The position numbers and the translations under genes were made by a program. From Lutraria lutraria (taxonomy: Eukaryota; Mollusca; Bivalvia; Venerida; Mactridae): 64,000 nt of DNA. The notes under the pieces are model-generated. The model ran no database searches. It had not been told where the DNA came from and saw only the letters and a program-made list of their open reading frames with translations. This document shows, in pieces, positions 41,017 to 54,040 of the stretch; within the stretch, counting starts at the first letter, position 1, and the number at the start of each line of letters is the position of its first letter. The stretch is from positions 33,979,913 through 34,043,912 of the forward strand of contig OZ026847.1 in NCBI GenBank assembly GCA_964023205.1. Direction: 5' to 3'.

Positions 41017-43614
41017 AAAAACATGTGATAATATGTTCTCCATTAGAACGAAGCAAGAGGTGTTTGTCATACAGGAATACCCCCTAAACTCGATAGTAAT
41101 TTCCTGGTAAGTGTGACTTCGACGAAAAAAGTATTGTTTTCGGTTATTTTGTTCCCTGCCGCTTGTAAATGCGATGCGAAAAGCTGATGAACCAATTTCA
41201 TACCGAACGCAATATGTTAAGAGTCCGGCGATTGGTTTACAGCTAACGTTCTAAAAATAGCGATTGCATGATCAAACACTGTGAATATCACGTGGCCTAA
41301 TTCTACTCATAGAACAGCTATTCACTTTGCGAGGCTATTATAAAATTGAGGTGTTCCACTATTAAATGGGGTTGTTTCATTTTGCTTGGGTTTGAAGATT
41401 TTGAAAATATTATTTCTTACTTTGATGTTTACATGCGTCTGTGCCATTCAATATATATCCAGAACATGTAAGTTAAAATGCTCGGAGAATTTCAAATACG
41501 GGGAAACCTTGTACGGAAAGCGTTGTAATATTTTGCCAAGAAAATCGCTTGGAAGGTATTTCGAAATTTGGTAGAGTTAATTCCACGAATGATATGAGTG
41601 GTGCACTGCCTAGAAGGAATCACAATAATGCTGACTTACTTACACCGTGTCAAAGAATACACTTGATACCTGAAGTGAACGAGCACCACAATGCAATGAC
41701 AGTTATTTAACACTAAAAAAATCAATTCTTTACAAGTGATGAGCATGATTAATCTGTATGTGTTTATCTCTCATCACCTCGATGTTTAATACAAGACAAA
41801 ATGTCAAACATGACTGTTGCAAGAGATACTCCTATGGAGATCTTGCGTCAAAACCATTCTTATGAATTTATTTAGGAAATAGATAGTAATTATCAACTTT
41901 TCTAGTGTCCAGCAGACATTTGTTTGTAAAGAATACAGTCATGTAGTTCAGTACTTGCAAATTCTCAATAACATTTAGTCAGATGAAAATACTTACTATG
42001 TGTCTTTGTTAAAACTTATAAGTACTCCGCTTTTACAAATTCTAAATCACATACATATAAGTAGCCTACAACTGTTATAATACTATTATTATGCACTTGT
42101 ATGACCAAATTATAAATAATGTTACATTCCTTAAATATGTAACTGAATTCAATAAAAAAGCTAATAAAGTTTGAAATTTCAGTTTTATTTTCAGTTAATA
42201 CGCCTAACACAACTTGAATTATGACATTAGTATGTGCACATATCTGACCAATACAGTTAAGCACACCTTAATATGTTCGCCCAAGGTACATTACAAATCA
42301 AGGCATCTTAAATTTTCATTATGAAAATCACATGAATTGTATTGCGTAGATATTATTTAAACTGGATAACGCAGTGGCAATATTTGTACATGCATATATA
42401 GGCGACACCATTCACCAAATTCGACCTCAAGCCGGAGGCATGAGTCGTAGTGTCAAAGCAGCCATCCGATAACGCGAAGGGTATTCCCGGTATTGAACAA
42501 GTGAGGTACAAACTTAATCTAGAGACGCAAATTGACCTTTTTAATCATGAAACTGTAACACAATGTGGGTTAATGCAACCTACAGCTCTATACTTAAACC
42601 GACGTCCGTTTCCAGGGAAATTGATGCATCTTGCAGTATATATTACTTTTTTTGGAACTTGATTTTCAATCAAGTATCTTAGCTATCGAAGACCTACTTA
42701 AATGCCGTGGGCTCCATAACTGTCATGGTTCCTGTTCCCACTCTCACGCTATTGTGTGCTGTAAGATTGGGGACGGAAACCAACTAGTTTTGCATAAAAT
42801 AGTTCTCCATTCGGCTTTCGCTCAATAGGTCAGTAATTAGGCTAGAGCTAGTTCGATAAATTCTAAAATTAGAATGTGGAGTTTTCCCGTCGAAGTGCGA
42901 AGAAAAAAAGCTATCAATAACAGTTATTGTGAAATTTATCGCAATTATTATGTCGGTTCAGTGTGTAAATGGTATTTTGGTGTTAAGACAGAAGGATCGT
43001 AATGGAACTTAGCGAAATCGTGCGATATCGGTATATTCCGTAGCGAGATCGGTAAATGTCGCCGTATAATGGCTCGTTTCCGAATGGCTATATTTTTTAC
43101 AATAAACGTTTACTTTCACTTCAAAACCTGTCGTATAGTCCAACATCATGGTTTTAAGTTTGAATATATTTTACATACCAAATATATTCCATTTTCTGAA
43201 AAAATCTTACTCAATAATTTCGGGATTCCCCATTGCGTGACGTCATTAACTAGATTTTCCCTCGTAAACAAACATGCATTTCCGCGACCGACACGGTCAG
43301 ATTTGTAAGTTCGCAGCAGAAAAATGGGACAGTTTAGATGCTAGATGGATTATTATTGATCACACTTACTCCATACTCGTTTGTGTGATGGAAAATAGTG
43401 ACACATGATTTTGTTTATCGGAAACTTCTAAGCTAATTTGATATTTATCAGTATGACAGCAGAATTTGTAATATTTTTATTGTCTTGGTCTTGACTTGAC
43501 AATTAACTACTAACTGTTTCACCAAATAATTCTAGTTATTGTGTTGATCATCAGTTATTTATAGTATACTGTTATAAGAAAGGTTTCTTTTTAAAAAAGC
43601 TGTTTGCATTGCAG
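41017..43614. other. Intergenic stretch, no firm gene
   Basis: Apart from the doubtful secreted-peptide frame, no repeat unit, TIR or exon with two good splice sites was recognised. A GTAAGT following 'acacggtcagattt' (43306) could be a donor for an exon ending there, but no start could be fixed. Confidence 0.35.
41386..41574 (+). other. Open frame with signal-peptide-like start, doubtful
   Basis: The frame reads LKILKILFLTLMFTCVCAIQ and then a Cys-bearing polar segment (TCKLKC, KRCNIL) to TAG. The hydrophobic start resembles a secretory leader. However, no ATG stands at the beginning of the frame (first in-frame ATG is internal), no splice acceptor was found, and the AT content makes chance likely. 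Confidence 0.2.
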
Positions 43615-43749
43615 GATTTGACCATTACAAAAGTGTTGACAAAGAAAAGCTACAGAATACAGTCACTCGTGGACATTTCAATATTGTCAAGATTAAAAGT
43701 GAAGTGGAGAGCCAACTTTCATTACTTTTGTTCTTAAACCACAGACCAG
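43615..43749 (+). CDS. Candidate internal exon, plus strand
   Basis: 135 nt lie between a strong acceptor (tttgcattgcag) and a strong donor (GTAAGTAAG). In the phase-1 frame it is open throughout (FDHYKSVDKEKLQ, IVKIKSEVE). The phase-0 frame is open up to a TAA near the end. No family recognised. The next plausible acceptor (tttttcag, 46920) lies beyond an inserted retrotransposon. It would be read as only a few codons before a stop, so the gene model is incomplete. Confidence 0.4.
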
Positions 43750-44007
43750 GTAAGTAAGAAGTAACAATTTGATACAGTTTTACCATGTTTGTAATGTCAT
43801 GATTTTTGCATTCAGATTTGTATTTATTATTCATTATGACCGTGGAGTACTGTTTTGCAATCTTTCTACCTATTCTAATCTCTTCAACAATGAAATTTGT
43901 ACAAGAAAACAAATTCAATAATAGTATCTTAAGATTTTTTGTTTCTGTCAAATTGTCACTTAGAAACATATTGTTGATTTAACTTATATACTATATGTAC
44001 TTTAAAT

Positions 44008-44790
44008 ATGAAGTACTTATTAGATAATGATATCGCTCTTCCAAACGTTCAACTTCCATTCCGTCGTGATCGTATCAATCAACTTGGTGGCGGTGTAGCT
44101 ATTTATGTTCGTGAATGTATTAATGTCATCATACGTCCTGATCTTTCTATTAACGGTTTGGAAGCGTTGTGGATCGAGTTAACTGTTTGTAGGCGTATTA
44201 TTTTACTCGGTGTTTTTTATCGTCCTCCAGAAGCAAACAGCGACACAACGACTCTTCTTGAACAGAGCATTGACCAAGCCTTCAGTCTTTCTTCTGATAA
44301 CGTTATCGTAACCGGTGATTTTAACATGAATATTCTTAGCCAAACACCAAATAGGATAATTAACCTAGTGTCATCATACACTGCAGAACAACTCATAACA
44401 TCACCAACACACTATACGGAACACTCAAGCTCACTCATAGACCTTATATTTGTTAAAAACAAAAATCATGTTATTTCTAGCCTTGTTGCAGACCCTTTTG
44501 TTCATGGATTGACTCGTTTTCATTGTCCAGTAGTAGCAGTTCTTTATTTCCATCAACCAACAAGTACCACGTGTAAACGACGCATTTGGCTTTACGACAG
44601 AGGAAATTATGACGACTGTAGAGCACAGTTACGGACGACAGACTGGGACTGTATTCTAAACAGTAACGACCTCGAAGATCTGACTGTGGAGGATCAAGAT
44701 AATTCTCCCTCGTTCCTAAATTTCAAGCAGAGTCCTCACTGTCACACATCTTCATTACTCCAACAGACGTTAAAGATGCTCTCAATATAG
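44008..44790 (+). pseudogene. APE-type endonuclease fragment
   Basis: About 230 residues of an exonuclease/endonuclease/phosphatase-fold domain. It shows GGGVAIYVRE, LLGVFYRPPE, the catalytic-type VTGDFNMNIL, and SSLIDLIFV near the C-terminus. The N-terminal catalytic segment is absent. The last ~30 residues are out of frame relative to the element's true frame. The domain would nick target DNA to prime reverse transcription; this copy cannot. Confidence 0.85.
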
Positions 44791-44876
44791 TTGATGCCAG
44801 TAAAGCATGTGGTCCTGACATGGTCAGTCCGAGACTCCTCAAAGAGACCACAGACTAACTTGCAATTCCTCTTTCA

Positions 44877-46115
44877 TTGTTCTTTAACACACTTCTTTCC
44901 AACTCTTTCTTCCCCGACTCTTGGAAACTAACCAATGTTACGCCTGTCTTCAAAAAGTCCGATCCTTCCAAACCATCAGATTATCGTCCGATTTCCCTTC
45001 TTAGCTGCATCGGTAAGCTCATGAAACGTTGTGTCCATAAGTATCTTTACAAGTATCTTATTATGAGCAATCTTCTCACTCCTTTCCAATCCGGCTTTAT
45101 CAAAGGAGACTCGACTGTCAACCAACTAGCATTTCTTCACAACGACATATGTCAAGCACTCGACAAAGGAAAGGAAGTGCGAGCAGTCTTCTGTGATACA
45201 TCGAAGGCATTCGACAGAGTCTGGCATCGTGGTCTTCTTTCAAATCTCTCTTCTCTTGGTATATGTGACTCTCTTTTGTCTTGGGTTTCTTCTTATTTGT
45301 CCAATCGCACGCAACGTGTTGTATATGCAAATGATAACTCTTCTTGGTTACCCATCAATGCGGGTGTCCCTCATGGTTCTGTCTTAGGTCCTCTATTCTT
45401 TATTACCTACAATAATGACATTGTTTCTACAATCAAATCCAACATCCGTCTCTTTGCAGATGACACTAGTCGCTATATCACAGAAGAAGATCCAGCTGCA
45501 GCATCAATCACGTTAAATTCTGACTTAGCAACCCTTCATGCATGGTCCCAGGCCTGGCTCTTCTCATTCGACCCTTCGAAGACAGAATCTATAATATTCA
45601 GCAGGAAGAGAAACAAGCCCATACATCCTCCATTGTATATGAATCATGTAAATATTGCAGAGGTGAACTGCCATAAACACTTAGGACTTACCTTTTCTTC
45701 AAATCTGAAGTGGGACATCCACATCTCACTTACTCTAAAGAAAGCTTGGCAACGCATCGGTACAATGAAGTCCCTCAAATTTCTTATTAATCGATCGTGT
45801 CTTGAACGGATGTATATCTCTTTCATTCGGCATATCTTAGAATATTCAGACGTTGTGTGGGACAACTGCAGTGACTTCTTAAAACATAAAATCGATTCCG
45901 TCCAGGTCGAAGCTGTGCGGATTTCTACAGGAGTTACAAAGTATTGCAACATCGAGAAACTACTAAATGATCTAAGATGGGAAACCCTTACAGAGAGAAG
46001 AAAACATCATCGTCTTGTCCTTTTCTATAAAATGACTCATGGTCTCACTCCATCCTATTTGTCAATTCTGATTCCTAATACAAATCAAAACCAACCAAAC
46101 ACATACACCTTATGA
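44877..46115 (+). pseudogene. Reverse transcriptase fragment
   Basis: The 412-residue frame carries classic non-LTR RT blocks: NVTPVFKKSDPSKPSDYRPI, FQSGFIKGDSTVNQL, VFCDTSKAFDRVWH (catalytic Asp), NAGVPHGSVLGPLFF and RLFADDT (the F-x-D-D box). The coding frame continues upstream of this ATG to about 44700 (DVKDALNIVDASKACGPDM) but is cut by the TAA at 44856. This annotated start is therefore only the longest uninterrupted part. Confidence 0.88.
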
Positions 46116-46625
46116 TACCTAAGACAAGTTAAATTAAATACACAATCGTACAGCTCCTCATCTCGTCCGAACACATTACCTACGTCTATACAAAATGCAC
46201 CCACGCTGCAATCATTTAAATATCAGCTCTCGATACAAATAAAGTTAGGCCTTTATCTCAGTTTAACTGTGGCTCACGCATCGGACAAATTCTACACACA
46301 TGTCTCCGACTCGGATGCAGTTCCCTGAATCATGACATTCACAGGCGGTCTCTCGTCGATTCTTCCTTATGTACCTGTGGATCCACAGAAACAGTCGAAC
46401 ACTTTCTTATGCGATGTCCGATCTATACCAACTCTCGAGCAATTTCTTTTGCCAACATCAAATGTCCAATTGTCCTATCAAATCTCTTGAACAGCTCTGA
46501 AAGACTATCTTACGAATAAAAACGAATTTTTGTTTCTTGATGTCCAGCGCTACATCATGGCAACTAAACAATTTGACTTGGCCGATCTTCCTGTTCCTGA
46601 CTGACTGCGTGCCGCGAACATGAAA

Positions 46626-49554
46626 CCATCATGTTCTAGTTATTTTTTCTCAAACAACCCGTATTCAAACATCTAACATTATTTTTACAGTTATGAATTA
46701 TTAAATATCTATCACTGACCATGTATTTTTCATGACTCATAGCTTTCTTTCGCATGGAGAGGAATTTTATATAAGTTATCCTTGTTTTCCGATCCAAAAT
46801 ATCCTATTTTAGTAACTCACAATTCATGTAATTATGTATGTGTGTGTGTTTGAAAATATCATTTGAAATAAAGTTTAAAATAAGTACATATTTTGCTCTT
46901 ATTTTCAATATTTTTCAGTCTGTAGTTCTTGAAGACTCCAAAGTACCCAGATTGCAGCAGTGGAGATCAAGCCTGGCAAACGTCCAACCTCTAGTGCGAA
47001 TAACAGCTAAAGCTCAAAGATTTACTGGAATGTTTGGATGAAACAGGGAAACTGATTGTCTCTGAGAAACTTGTTACTTTTTTGTCTGCAATCAGTATCA
47101 AGTTGTACGGACAGTTAAATTATTTTAGTGATCTCACGATAGTCACAGACAATCGAATAATCGTCGCTATAATGTTGAAGTTGCCGACTTTCGATAGTGC
47201 ATTAGAACAATCGATAGTCGCTAGTAAATACCCACAATTACTCGACGCGCATCTAAATATCATGTATTATTACTTATCGTTGTTTACATTGTTCTCAGGA
47301 CAAAGTAGAAATTAAATTTGAAAAACGTGAATTTATTTATCTAAATATTTGACATAATAAGTACCAGCATTTGACGCTCGTTACATAGCACATACAATAA
47401 TGGGAACTAATTGCACTAGATCCCAGTTTCATACTGACGGGTACCAATCGCCAGGCTGTACTGAATAAATCACCGCTTGCTGATTGGTTAGAACTCATTC
47501 ATTATATTTTAGCCTATCACTGCAATCAGACAACGGAATTCCTTTGTATCATTTTGCTGTCTACATGGTCGCATCGGCAATCAAAACAATTGAATGTTCA
47601 GCAATATTTTGTCGTTTTCAGTGTAAATCACCACGCGCAAAATAGCTGCTTCTCGAAAAGAAGAAAACATGTTTAAGTATTGAAATAAGCACTGTTTGCG
47701 ATCAGACACGGAGTTTTGATATGAAAATCGACCAAATATCGTATTTATGTTGATTTGGTGAAACTGTTTGGTTAATGTTTCGTGGATTCTCGTCAAACAA
47801 CAAGTTGTTGACTATGGCAAGATCAGTTGAATGATCAAGACAACAATATAAGTGTTAATGTCTTTAAGTACAAGTTCCTAAACAAACCTGGATGCTGTTG
47901 CTCTATATTAATTCTTCAGACAAATGCATTCATTTCATTATTTGTGATCATCATTGATGTGTTGGTGACATTTGCATGTTTTATACTGTTGATTTTAAAT
48001 AAACATATAAGAAAAAAATATATCTAGTCATTATTGTGATGAATTCCACTTGTACAGTACAAGTAGTTCATAATAGGCAAGTAATTTTTACTTAATTACA
48101 AACAATTTGAGCTTGAATAGCTCAAAAACGAATAGCTGATGTTGTTTCGCACATCACATTTGATTTAAACAATCGATTAATCAATCGATAGTGGTATGTC
48201 AGTTCATTTCGATTATCGATAGCAATTTTGTTCCGACAAGGACTTATATGCATACGTATTTATATAAGTCATTGGTTCCGATTATAGAACTAAAAACGTG
48301 GGAAACTGAAAAACTCTTCAAAAAGACATTGTCACTTAAATAATAATATAGTTCGATTTCAATTTGTTTCTAACATTACACTGTGTATTTACAGTGATAT
48401 GTTGTCATGAGATATATTATCAAAAAGGGGTGTTTTGAAGATATTTTCGGTATATATTATATCAGTAACTACGGCGGAAACAATGCTAATTTTGGTACCA
48501 ATGGATTCGGTAAATTATTGGCTGGATAATGGGCTACATGAAAAAAAAATCGAAACATCTGATAACTTAGATAACCTTCATGCAAGGTTGATCAAATTTG
48601 GCATATGAATATCAGAATATGTACATAAATAGGTGGCAATTTTGAGATAGTGTATGTTAATTCCTATGCATGCATATCCATCGACTGTACAGTTCCTAAT
48701 TTAGGATTTCTCCTAAAAGTCACTGTTGTGTTGCGAGCAATACCAGTGACTTGTCTCATATGGAAAAAATCAAGTTCCGAAGTACTTTCAGTACTTTGAT
48801 TATTCAATACTTTTGCATTTTCCGATCAGATTTTACTTTGTTATGATAGGTCCAGTGTTGATGTTCCAAAGATTACCATTCTAACGGTGATTTAAGTATC
48901 AAGGTTTTCATAATAAAGTTTTTTACTGAAACTTCTGTAATAAATATGGTGGGTGCTTAACTTTTTTCCAGGAGCATATATCACTTCAGCCTACTAAACG
49001 ACACACAGGAAGGTAAAAGTTCATCGTGTATTCGCATTCAGTTCATATACATTCTGAAGTTTGCCTTTTATCAAAATGTTTAATTTACAAAGGTTCTTTG
49101 CTCGATAACTGTTTTTTGTTATGTCGTCTCATGATAGCATTATAGAGCCATCGTGGCCTTTCTGTGAACTTTCTTGTTAGTTCACCAGTGTTGGTCGAAC
49201 TTAGGTCGCCAGGTTAGAAATACATTGCTTTATGACTGGAAAAAAAATCTTTACCCTGAAGTAAAACTACCTACATCTGATATTGCGACATCCATTGTAA
49301 AAGGAAATTTTTATCCTTTGTTACTATTTTGATGTACCTAGGCCAAATTGTTCTCTGTTTATTGGCGGACAAATTTCTTGCGTTGAAGGTCCCAAAAGTG
49401 CAATAGAAGTCATCAACATTTGAAGACCAACCTCCCTACCAAGTATGAGGGCCGAAGGCCAACTTATTTTCTAATTATTGGTCGGACGAGGAATATGATA
49501 TTGAAGGTCCCTGTAACGGGTCACTGTGAACTTAACCTTTGGCCCACTTATCTC
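46626..49554. other. Intergenic stretch with scattered ATCGATAGT motifs
   Basis: No supported gene. Short 'atcgatagt/actatcgat' motifs cluster at 47140-47225 and again at 48165-48235, suggesting two fragments of one repeat. The small ORFs at 47034 and 47827 (one with hydrophobic runs) lack any family signature. At 48720-48757 'ttgcgagcaataccagtgacttgt' resembles 63513-63540, a dispersed repeat. Confidence 0.4.
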
Positions 49555-50999
49555 AAAATCAACAAGAGCCATGTTGACATGGCCATCCCCCGCCGGGTTT
49601 GTTTGCTTGTAACAGGACTAGACAGAATTATGGTTCTTGATCAAAGCATAATTCAGTTTCCATATACATGTATTATCATTTAAGTTTCAAGTCAATCCCG
49701 TGTATAGTTTTGCAGACTGAGTTACTCTCTAGATAAAAAGAAGAAAAATGAAAAAAATATATATTATGGAAATACATGTATAGGGAGATATTTATAAAAT
49801 GGAACCAGACAGAGTTATTGTTCTTGGTCACTGCACTTCTTCTATGTGCCACCTATTCGCATTTCAAGTTTCAACTCAGTCCCATGAATAATTTTGGAGT
49901 TATGCTCTGGGCAAAAAAATAAAAGGGAGATAATTACAAAAGTTAAACTGGACTATATAGAGTTATAGTTCTTGATTACTGCACTTCTCCTTGTTGCCAC
50001 CTATTCATATTTCAAGTTTCAAAGTAATTACTTGTAAAGTTTTGGAGTTATGCCTTGGACAAATAATTTGAAGGAAAAAATAATATGAAAATTAAATAGA
50101 GGGTTATAATTCAAACATGGAAGCAGGCAGAGTTATTGTTCTTGGTCACTGCACTTCTCCTGGATGTCATCTACTTATGTTTTAAGTTTCAAGTCAATCA
50201 TTTGTATAGTTTTGTACTTATGCTCTGGACAAAAAAAAATATTTTGAAATTAAATAAAGGGAGATAATTAAAAAACTTGACTATATAGAGTTATAGTTAT
50301 TGGTCACTGCACTTTTCTTATTTGCCATCTATTCATATTTCAAGTTTCTAGTCAATGCTTTATATAGTTTTGGAGGTATGCTCTGGACACAAAAGGAAAA
50401 TAAAATATAAGGAAATGAAATAAAAGAAATGATCAAAAGATGAAACCAGACAGAGTCATTGTTCTTGATCACTGCACTTCTCCTAGATGACATCTGCTTA
50501 CATTTTAAGTTTCAAGTCAATAACTTGTATGGATCTGGAGTTCTGCTGTGGACAAAGCCTTATTTTGAAATTAAATAAAGGGAGATAATTACAAAATGGA
50601 CTATATAGGGTTATAGGTCTTGGTCACTGCACCTCTCCCATTTGCCATCTATTCATATTTCAAGTTTCAGATCAATCACTCATATAGTTTTAGAGATATG
50701 CTTATTAATATGTTATTAATATGTCTATTTTTGAAAATTCAACAAAGGGTAATAATTCAAAAATGGAGTTATTGTTCTTGGTCACTGCACTTCTCCTGGA
50801 TGTCATCTACTTATATTTTAAGTTTCAAGTCAATCACTTGTATAGTTTTGGACTAATGCTCTGGACAAACAAAATATATTGAAATTAAATAAAGGGAGAC
50901 ATTTACAAAGCTGGACTATATAGAGTTATAGTTCTTTGTCGCTGTACTTATCCTAGTTGCCACCTATTCTTATTTCAAGTTTCAAGTCAATACACTGTA
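49555..50999 (+). repeat. Tandem array, ~160-bp unit ('cttggtcactgcacttctcc'), left part
   Basis: About eight units share 'gagttattgttcttggtcactgcacttctcc', 'atctattcatatttcaagtttcaagtcaat', 'tatagttttggagttatgctctggacaaa' and 'attaaataaagggagataatt'. It begins near 'agagccatgttgacatggc' (49565). Its natural end is found only at 53128-53235, so the array is interrupted. Confidence 0.88.
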
Positions 51000-53125
51000 T
51001 CGACAGACCTATCACGTGACCTGAGATAGGTAAACACTGTTATCTGTTCACTGCTGATTATGGGGTTTACAACTATGAATAAGCATGGTTATCCAATTGT
51101 TTATCGGGGTAAATTAATAAAACAAGTATACTCTCATTTGCACCAAGAATAATGCATTATAGTACAAATCATAGGTTATAATTATATTATGTATATCATT
51201 CCCGCCAAATATTCTGAAATGGTCACTAGTAGTTCTTTGAACTGGAGTAAAAAGTTAAAGGGAATTACTTTAAGTATTCTGAATTACAAATTGCTGATTA
51301 TATAAAAGAAAGTGAAAAAGCATGGCATGATACATTTATATTGAACTGTAAGTCACTCAATAAGTACATGATGCATTTGACTGTCAAACTGATAAAAAGT
51401 CGTCTGCTGAGGAATCAAATTGCAGTTTTATCGCAGGGCAAGTACAATTTTGGGGTTCCATCTCTAAATGATTTAATTTATAAGTGTGATATACATGTAC
51501 ATGCTTATATAGATATGTCCTTTTTACATCATTATAATCTTCATGAAAAATGAGCAGGCATTTAAAGTTGTTACATGCTATACGTCATGCAAAATGATAA
51601 TAAATGAGACCATAGTTGGATGATTTTTCATTTGTACTTTTTTTGAACTGGAGTGACTGCAACCATGTGATAAATAATAATATGAGTAATAATGACTTTA
51701 TTTCAAGAGGCTGCACATTTGGGTACAAACCAATCTTCCATGTGGGCTTCGGAATATACATTTACATGTTATGGTGACTTATACAATATTTACAAAACAA
51801 TACATTGACTAATGCAGAAATATTATAACAATATTATATTATAAACAAGTAATTATAAGACAAAATCAGGAGAACAAATTAGATGTTTGAAAAACTCTAA
51901 AATAAGTTAGTAACTTGAATGTATACTGAGAGTGGTATTTGGTTAGAAAACTTCCATTTAAGATAATTCTTCCTAGAAGATGATAGATTTTTATTAGTTC
52001 TGATTTCTAATGGACCTGAATAGGATAGGGAAATACGAAGGAATTCAATATTTGGTTTAGGAATAACAGGTTTTTTATTTGAAGAGGATGAAGAGAATGA
52101 TAGGACTGCTATGTACTGTAAATCACAGGGTTCGGGGTTTTCAGTAGACTTCAAAAGTTGAGAGTCAAAATGACCCTAGCTGATAGATATTTGAAGAGTC
52201 AACAGAATTTCCTACAAATGCAATAGTAAATTTGGCCCTTTGGTTCCAATTCTCAAGAATCAAAAGCTTTATTTTGCTGACTTCAAGAGTCAAAATGCCA
52301 TTTTAGGGTCAAAGGAGAGCCCTGGGGTTACACAGAATCCAACAGATATGTTATGTATTCTACGATCAATGATATGAAAGTTTCATCATGAATTCGATGA
52401 TGTGATATAACTCGAGATCCTGCACATTTGGATATTGCTTTTTTTAAATCAAGTGTCATAATTATGTATTCTGAAATTATATCACGATAATGAAATAATT
52501 TCACAGAGACATAGATAACTAAGATAAGCAACTAGAAACTATCACATGCGAATTTCGTAAATTCTGGAGGAGGATAACTAAATAACATACATATATAAAT
52601 TATACATTTTCTGAAAGTTTAAACATTTGACCTCTGCTGGATATAATATTTTGTTACATTTTCTAAGTTAATGTTTAGCTTTACCTTTTAGAATGTATTC
52701 GGTCTGAAAATAATTGGTACCACTATATATTTATTTTAAAATCACATAAGTAGGTAGTATGAAAAACTCAGCGGGATAATTTTAAATAATAAACTTTCAG
52801 AAAATGTAAAGAATCAGTATAGGTAAGAAGTTTTATTTGCTACAAAATCAGCAATTTTGGGGAAAAGTAATAGTCATAGGTGATATTACATAGGTGCTTA
52901 CCACTTGTTATCTATGTCTCTGATAGAGCCTTATTAATTAAATCTATCCATGGGTTACAAATCTTGAAGCTTTACAATTGGGAACACAACAATAAAACAC
53001 TATAATTACTGGACAACATTAATCTAAGTTTATACTGTTAATCTAGATGTATACAAGTGATGTACATATAGTGGCTGGGAAACTCTCTGTTTACTAGTTT
53101 CGGGTCACGTGATAAATTTTGTCGA
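51000..53125. mobile_element. TA-flanked TIR transposon, 2.1 kb, inserted into the tandem array
   Basis: The left end TCGACAGACCTATCACGTGA is matched by the inverse of the right end (TCGACAAAATTTATCACGTGA). TA flanks both (50998-50999, 53126-53127). It splits a repeat unit of the surrounding array. The interior has no recognisable transposase; open frames are below 90 codons. It contains a nested inverted-repeat structure at 52503-52930. TA targeting suggests a Tc1/mariner-superfamily or related non-autonomous element. Confidence 0.75.
52503..52932. repeat. Nested inverted-repeat structure
   Basis: The outer arms are cagagacatagataac (52503) and gttatctatgtctctg (52907). Inner arms are ACATTTTCTGAAAGTTTA (52604) and its exact inverse (52790). 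It may be a second, older MITE inside the TIR element. Confidence 0.6.
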
Positions 53126-53127
53126 TA

Positions 53128-53235
53128 TGGTGTATACCTTACATAGTTTTCAAGTTATGCTCCGGACAAATATTTTTTGGGCGGAAGGACGGACAGACGG
53201 CTACTATTACTATATTCCCCGGCTGGGGATAATAA
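53128..53235 (+). repeat. Right end of the interrupted tandem array
   Basis: It resumes 'catagttttcaagttatgctccggacaaa' and ends with the family's 'gcggaaggacggacagacgg' tail. This shows the 51000-53125 element landed within a pre-existing array. Confidence 0.85.
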
Positions 53236-53811
53236 GCGTCATATGCATGTAATGACCAAAATGTCGAGGGGGGGGGCTTAAGTGAAGTCGTTTTATTGGT
53301 ATTGGACGGGCAAGATGTACATGTGCAGAGCAAGATAGCGCCACTTCTTCGAACACCCCGGGGTGGCTTAATTAACAATTAACTTGCATCTGTGCCATCT
53401 AGTTTAATGAAAGAAGACGTTATTGATCAAGCCATTTTTTATATTGTTCGTCCATGATATTTTTTTCATTATAATAACGTACCTGGTATAAATATAACTA
53501 CAAAAAATGTAATAATAGAAAGTAAAACGTAAATTGTGTATTTTCTTACTGTATTTATTGTTGTGATATAAATGTTTGATTTAACATGATTTTTTTCCAT
53601 TTTGCAAATTTGTTTTAGTTTGTTGCCTGTTCTTTCTTGCCAGAATGCAGAGAGTAATAGGTATAAGAATATGTTTTTGTAACTTCTTAGCGAAACAAGA
53701 AGGACGATAATCACCGATTAAGCTGGACAACTAAATTATCCATAGTGTCCGAAACATCCGCTTGTTCGTAACGTCCTGACTCATACACAAAATCAGGCGC
53801 CAGTCGCGGTG
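53236..53811. other. No feature recognised
   Basis: It contains a nine-base G run at 53269-53277 and short minus-strand ORFs with hydrophobic runs, without family features. Confidence 0.35.
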
Positions 53812-54040
53812 AATAATAAACTGGTTCCCGTTCCCGTTCTATGTTGTAGTGCTTTGACCAGAGTCAACAGGTGCAAGTTAAGGTGAATAAGACAGAAAGT
53901 TTCGACGATTAACTGTTTCATATCGCTGTTGTCAAACATATTATAAATTACCAGAACGAGTCAAGAATTTATATAAAACTGGTTCCCAATGACTCTGCCT
54001 GGTGCACTACAATGTGGAATGGGAACCAGTTTATGATTTA
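53812..54040. mobile_element. Small MITE with AAACTGGTTCCC termini
   Basis: The left end 'aataataaactggttcccgttccc' and right end 'gggaaccagtttatgattta' are inverse. Inner phrases (ttgtagtgcttt / gcactacaatgt) also pair. Length about 229 bp, no ORF. Target duplication not resolved. Confidence 0.65.

Larger units (their letters stand above)
44008..46625 (+). mobile_element. 5'-truncated, inactivated non-LTR retrotransposon (Jockey/CR1-like)
   Basis: An endonuclease part is followed by a reverse transcriptase part and a C-terminal Cys/His region ('CTCGSTETVEHFLMRC' near 46373). The 5' end and the first third of the endonuclease are missing, as usual for LINE insertions. Lesions include a junction deletion/frameshift near 44700, a TAA at 44856-44858 replacing a Gln codon, and a TGA at 46113 with the C-terminal region continuing in another frame. 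The 3' end is approximate. It sits downstream of the candidate exon at 43615-43749. Confidence 0.85.

Noticed and set aside
43625..43969. 114-residue minus-strand ORF
   Set aside because: No domain, signal peptide or splice context; it overlaps the better-supported plus-strand candidate exon.
45644..45952. 102-residue minus-strand ORF
   Set aside because: Antisense shadow of the reverse transcriptase.
46921..47040. Terminal exon of the plus-strand candidate gene
   Set aside because: The acceptor is good, but in the phase required after 43749 it stops after a few codons. Joining it across a LINE is speculative, so it is not annotated as a CDS.
47034..48027. Hydrophobic short ORFs as small membrane proteins
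   Set aside because: No promoter, splice or homology support; AT-rich DNA readily gives Ile/Leu/Phe runs.
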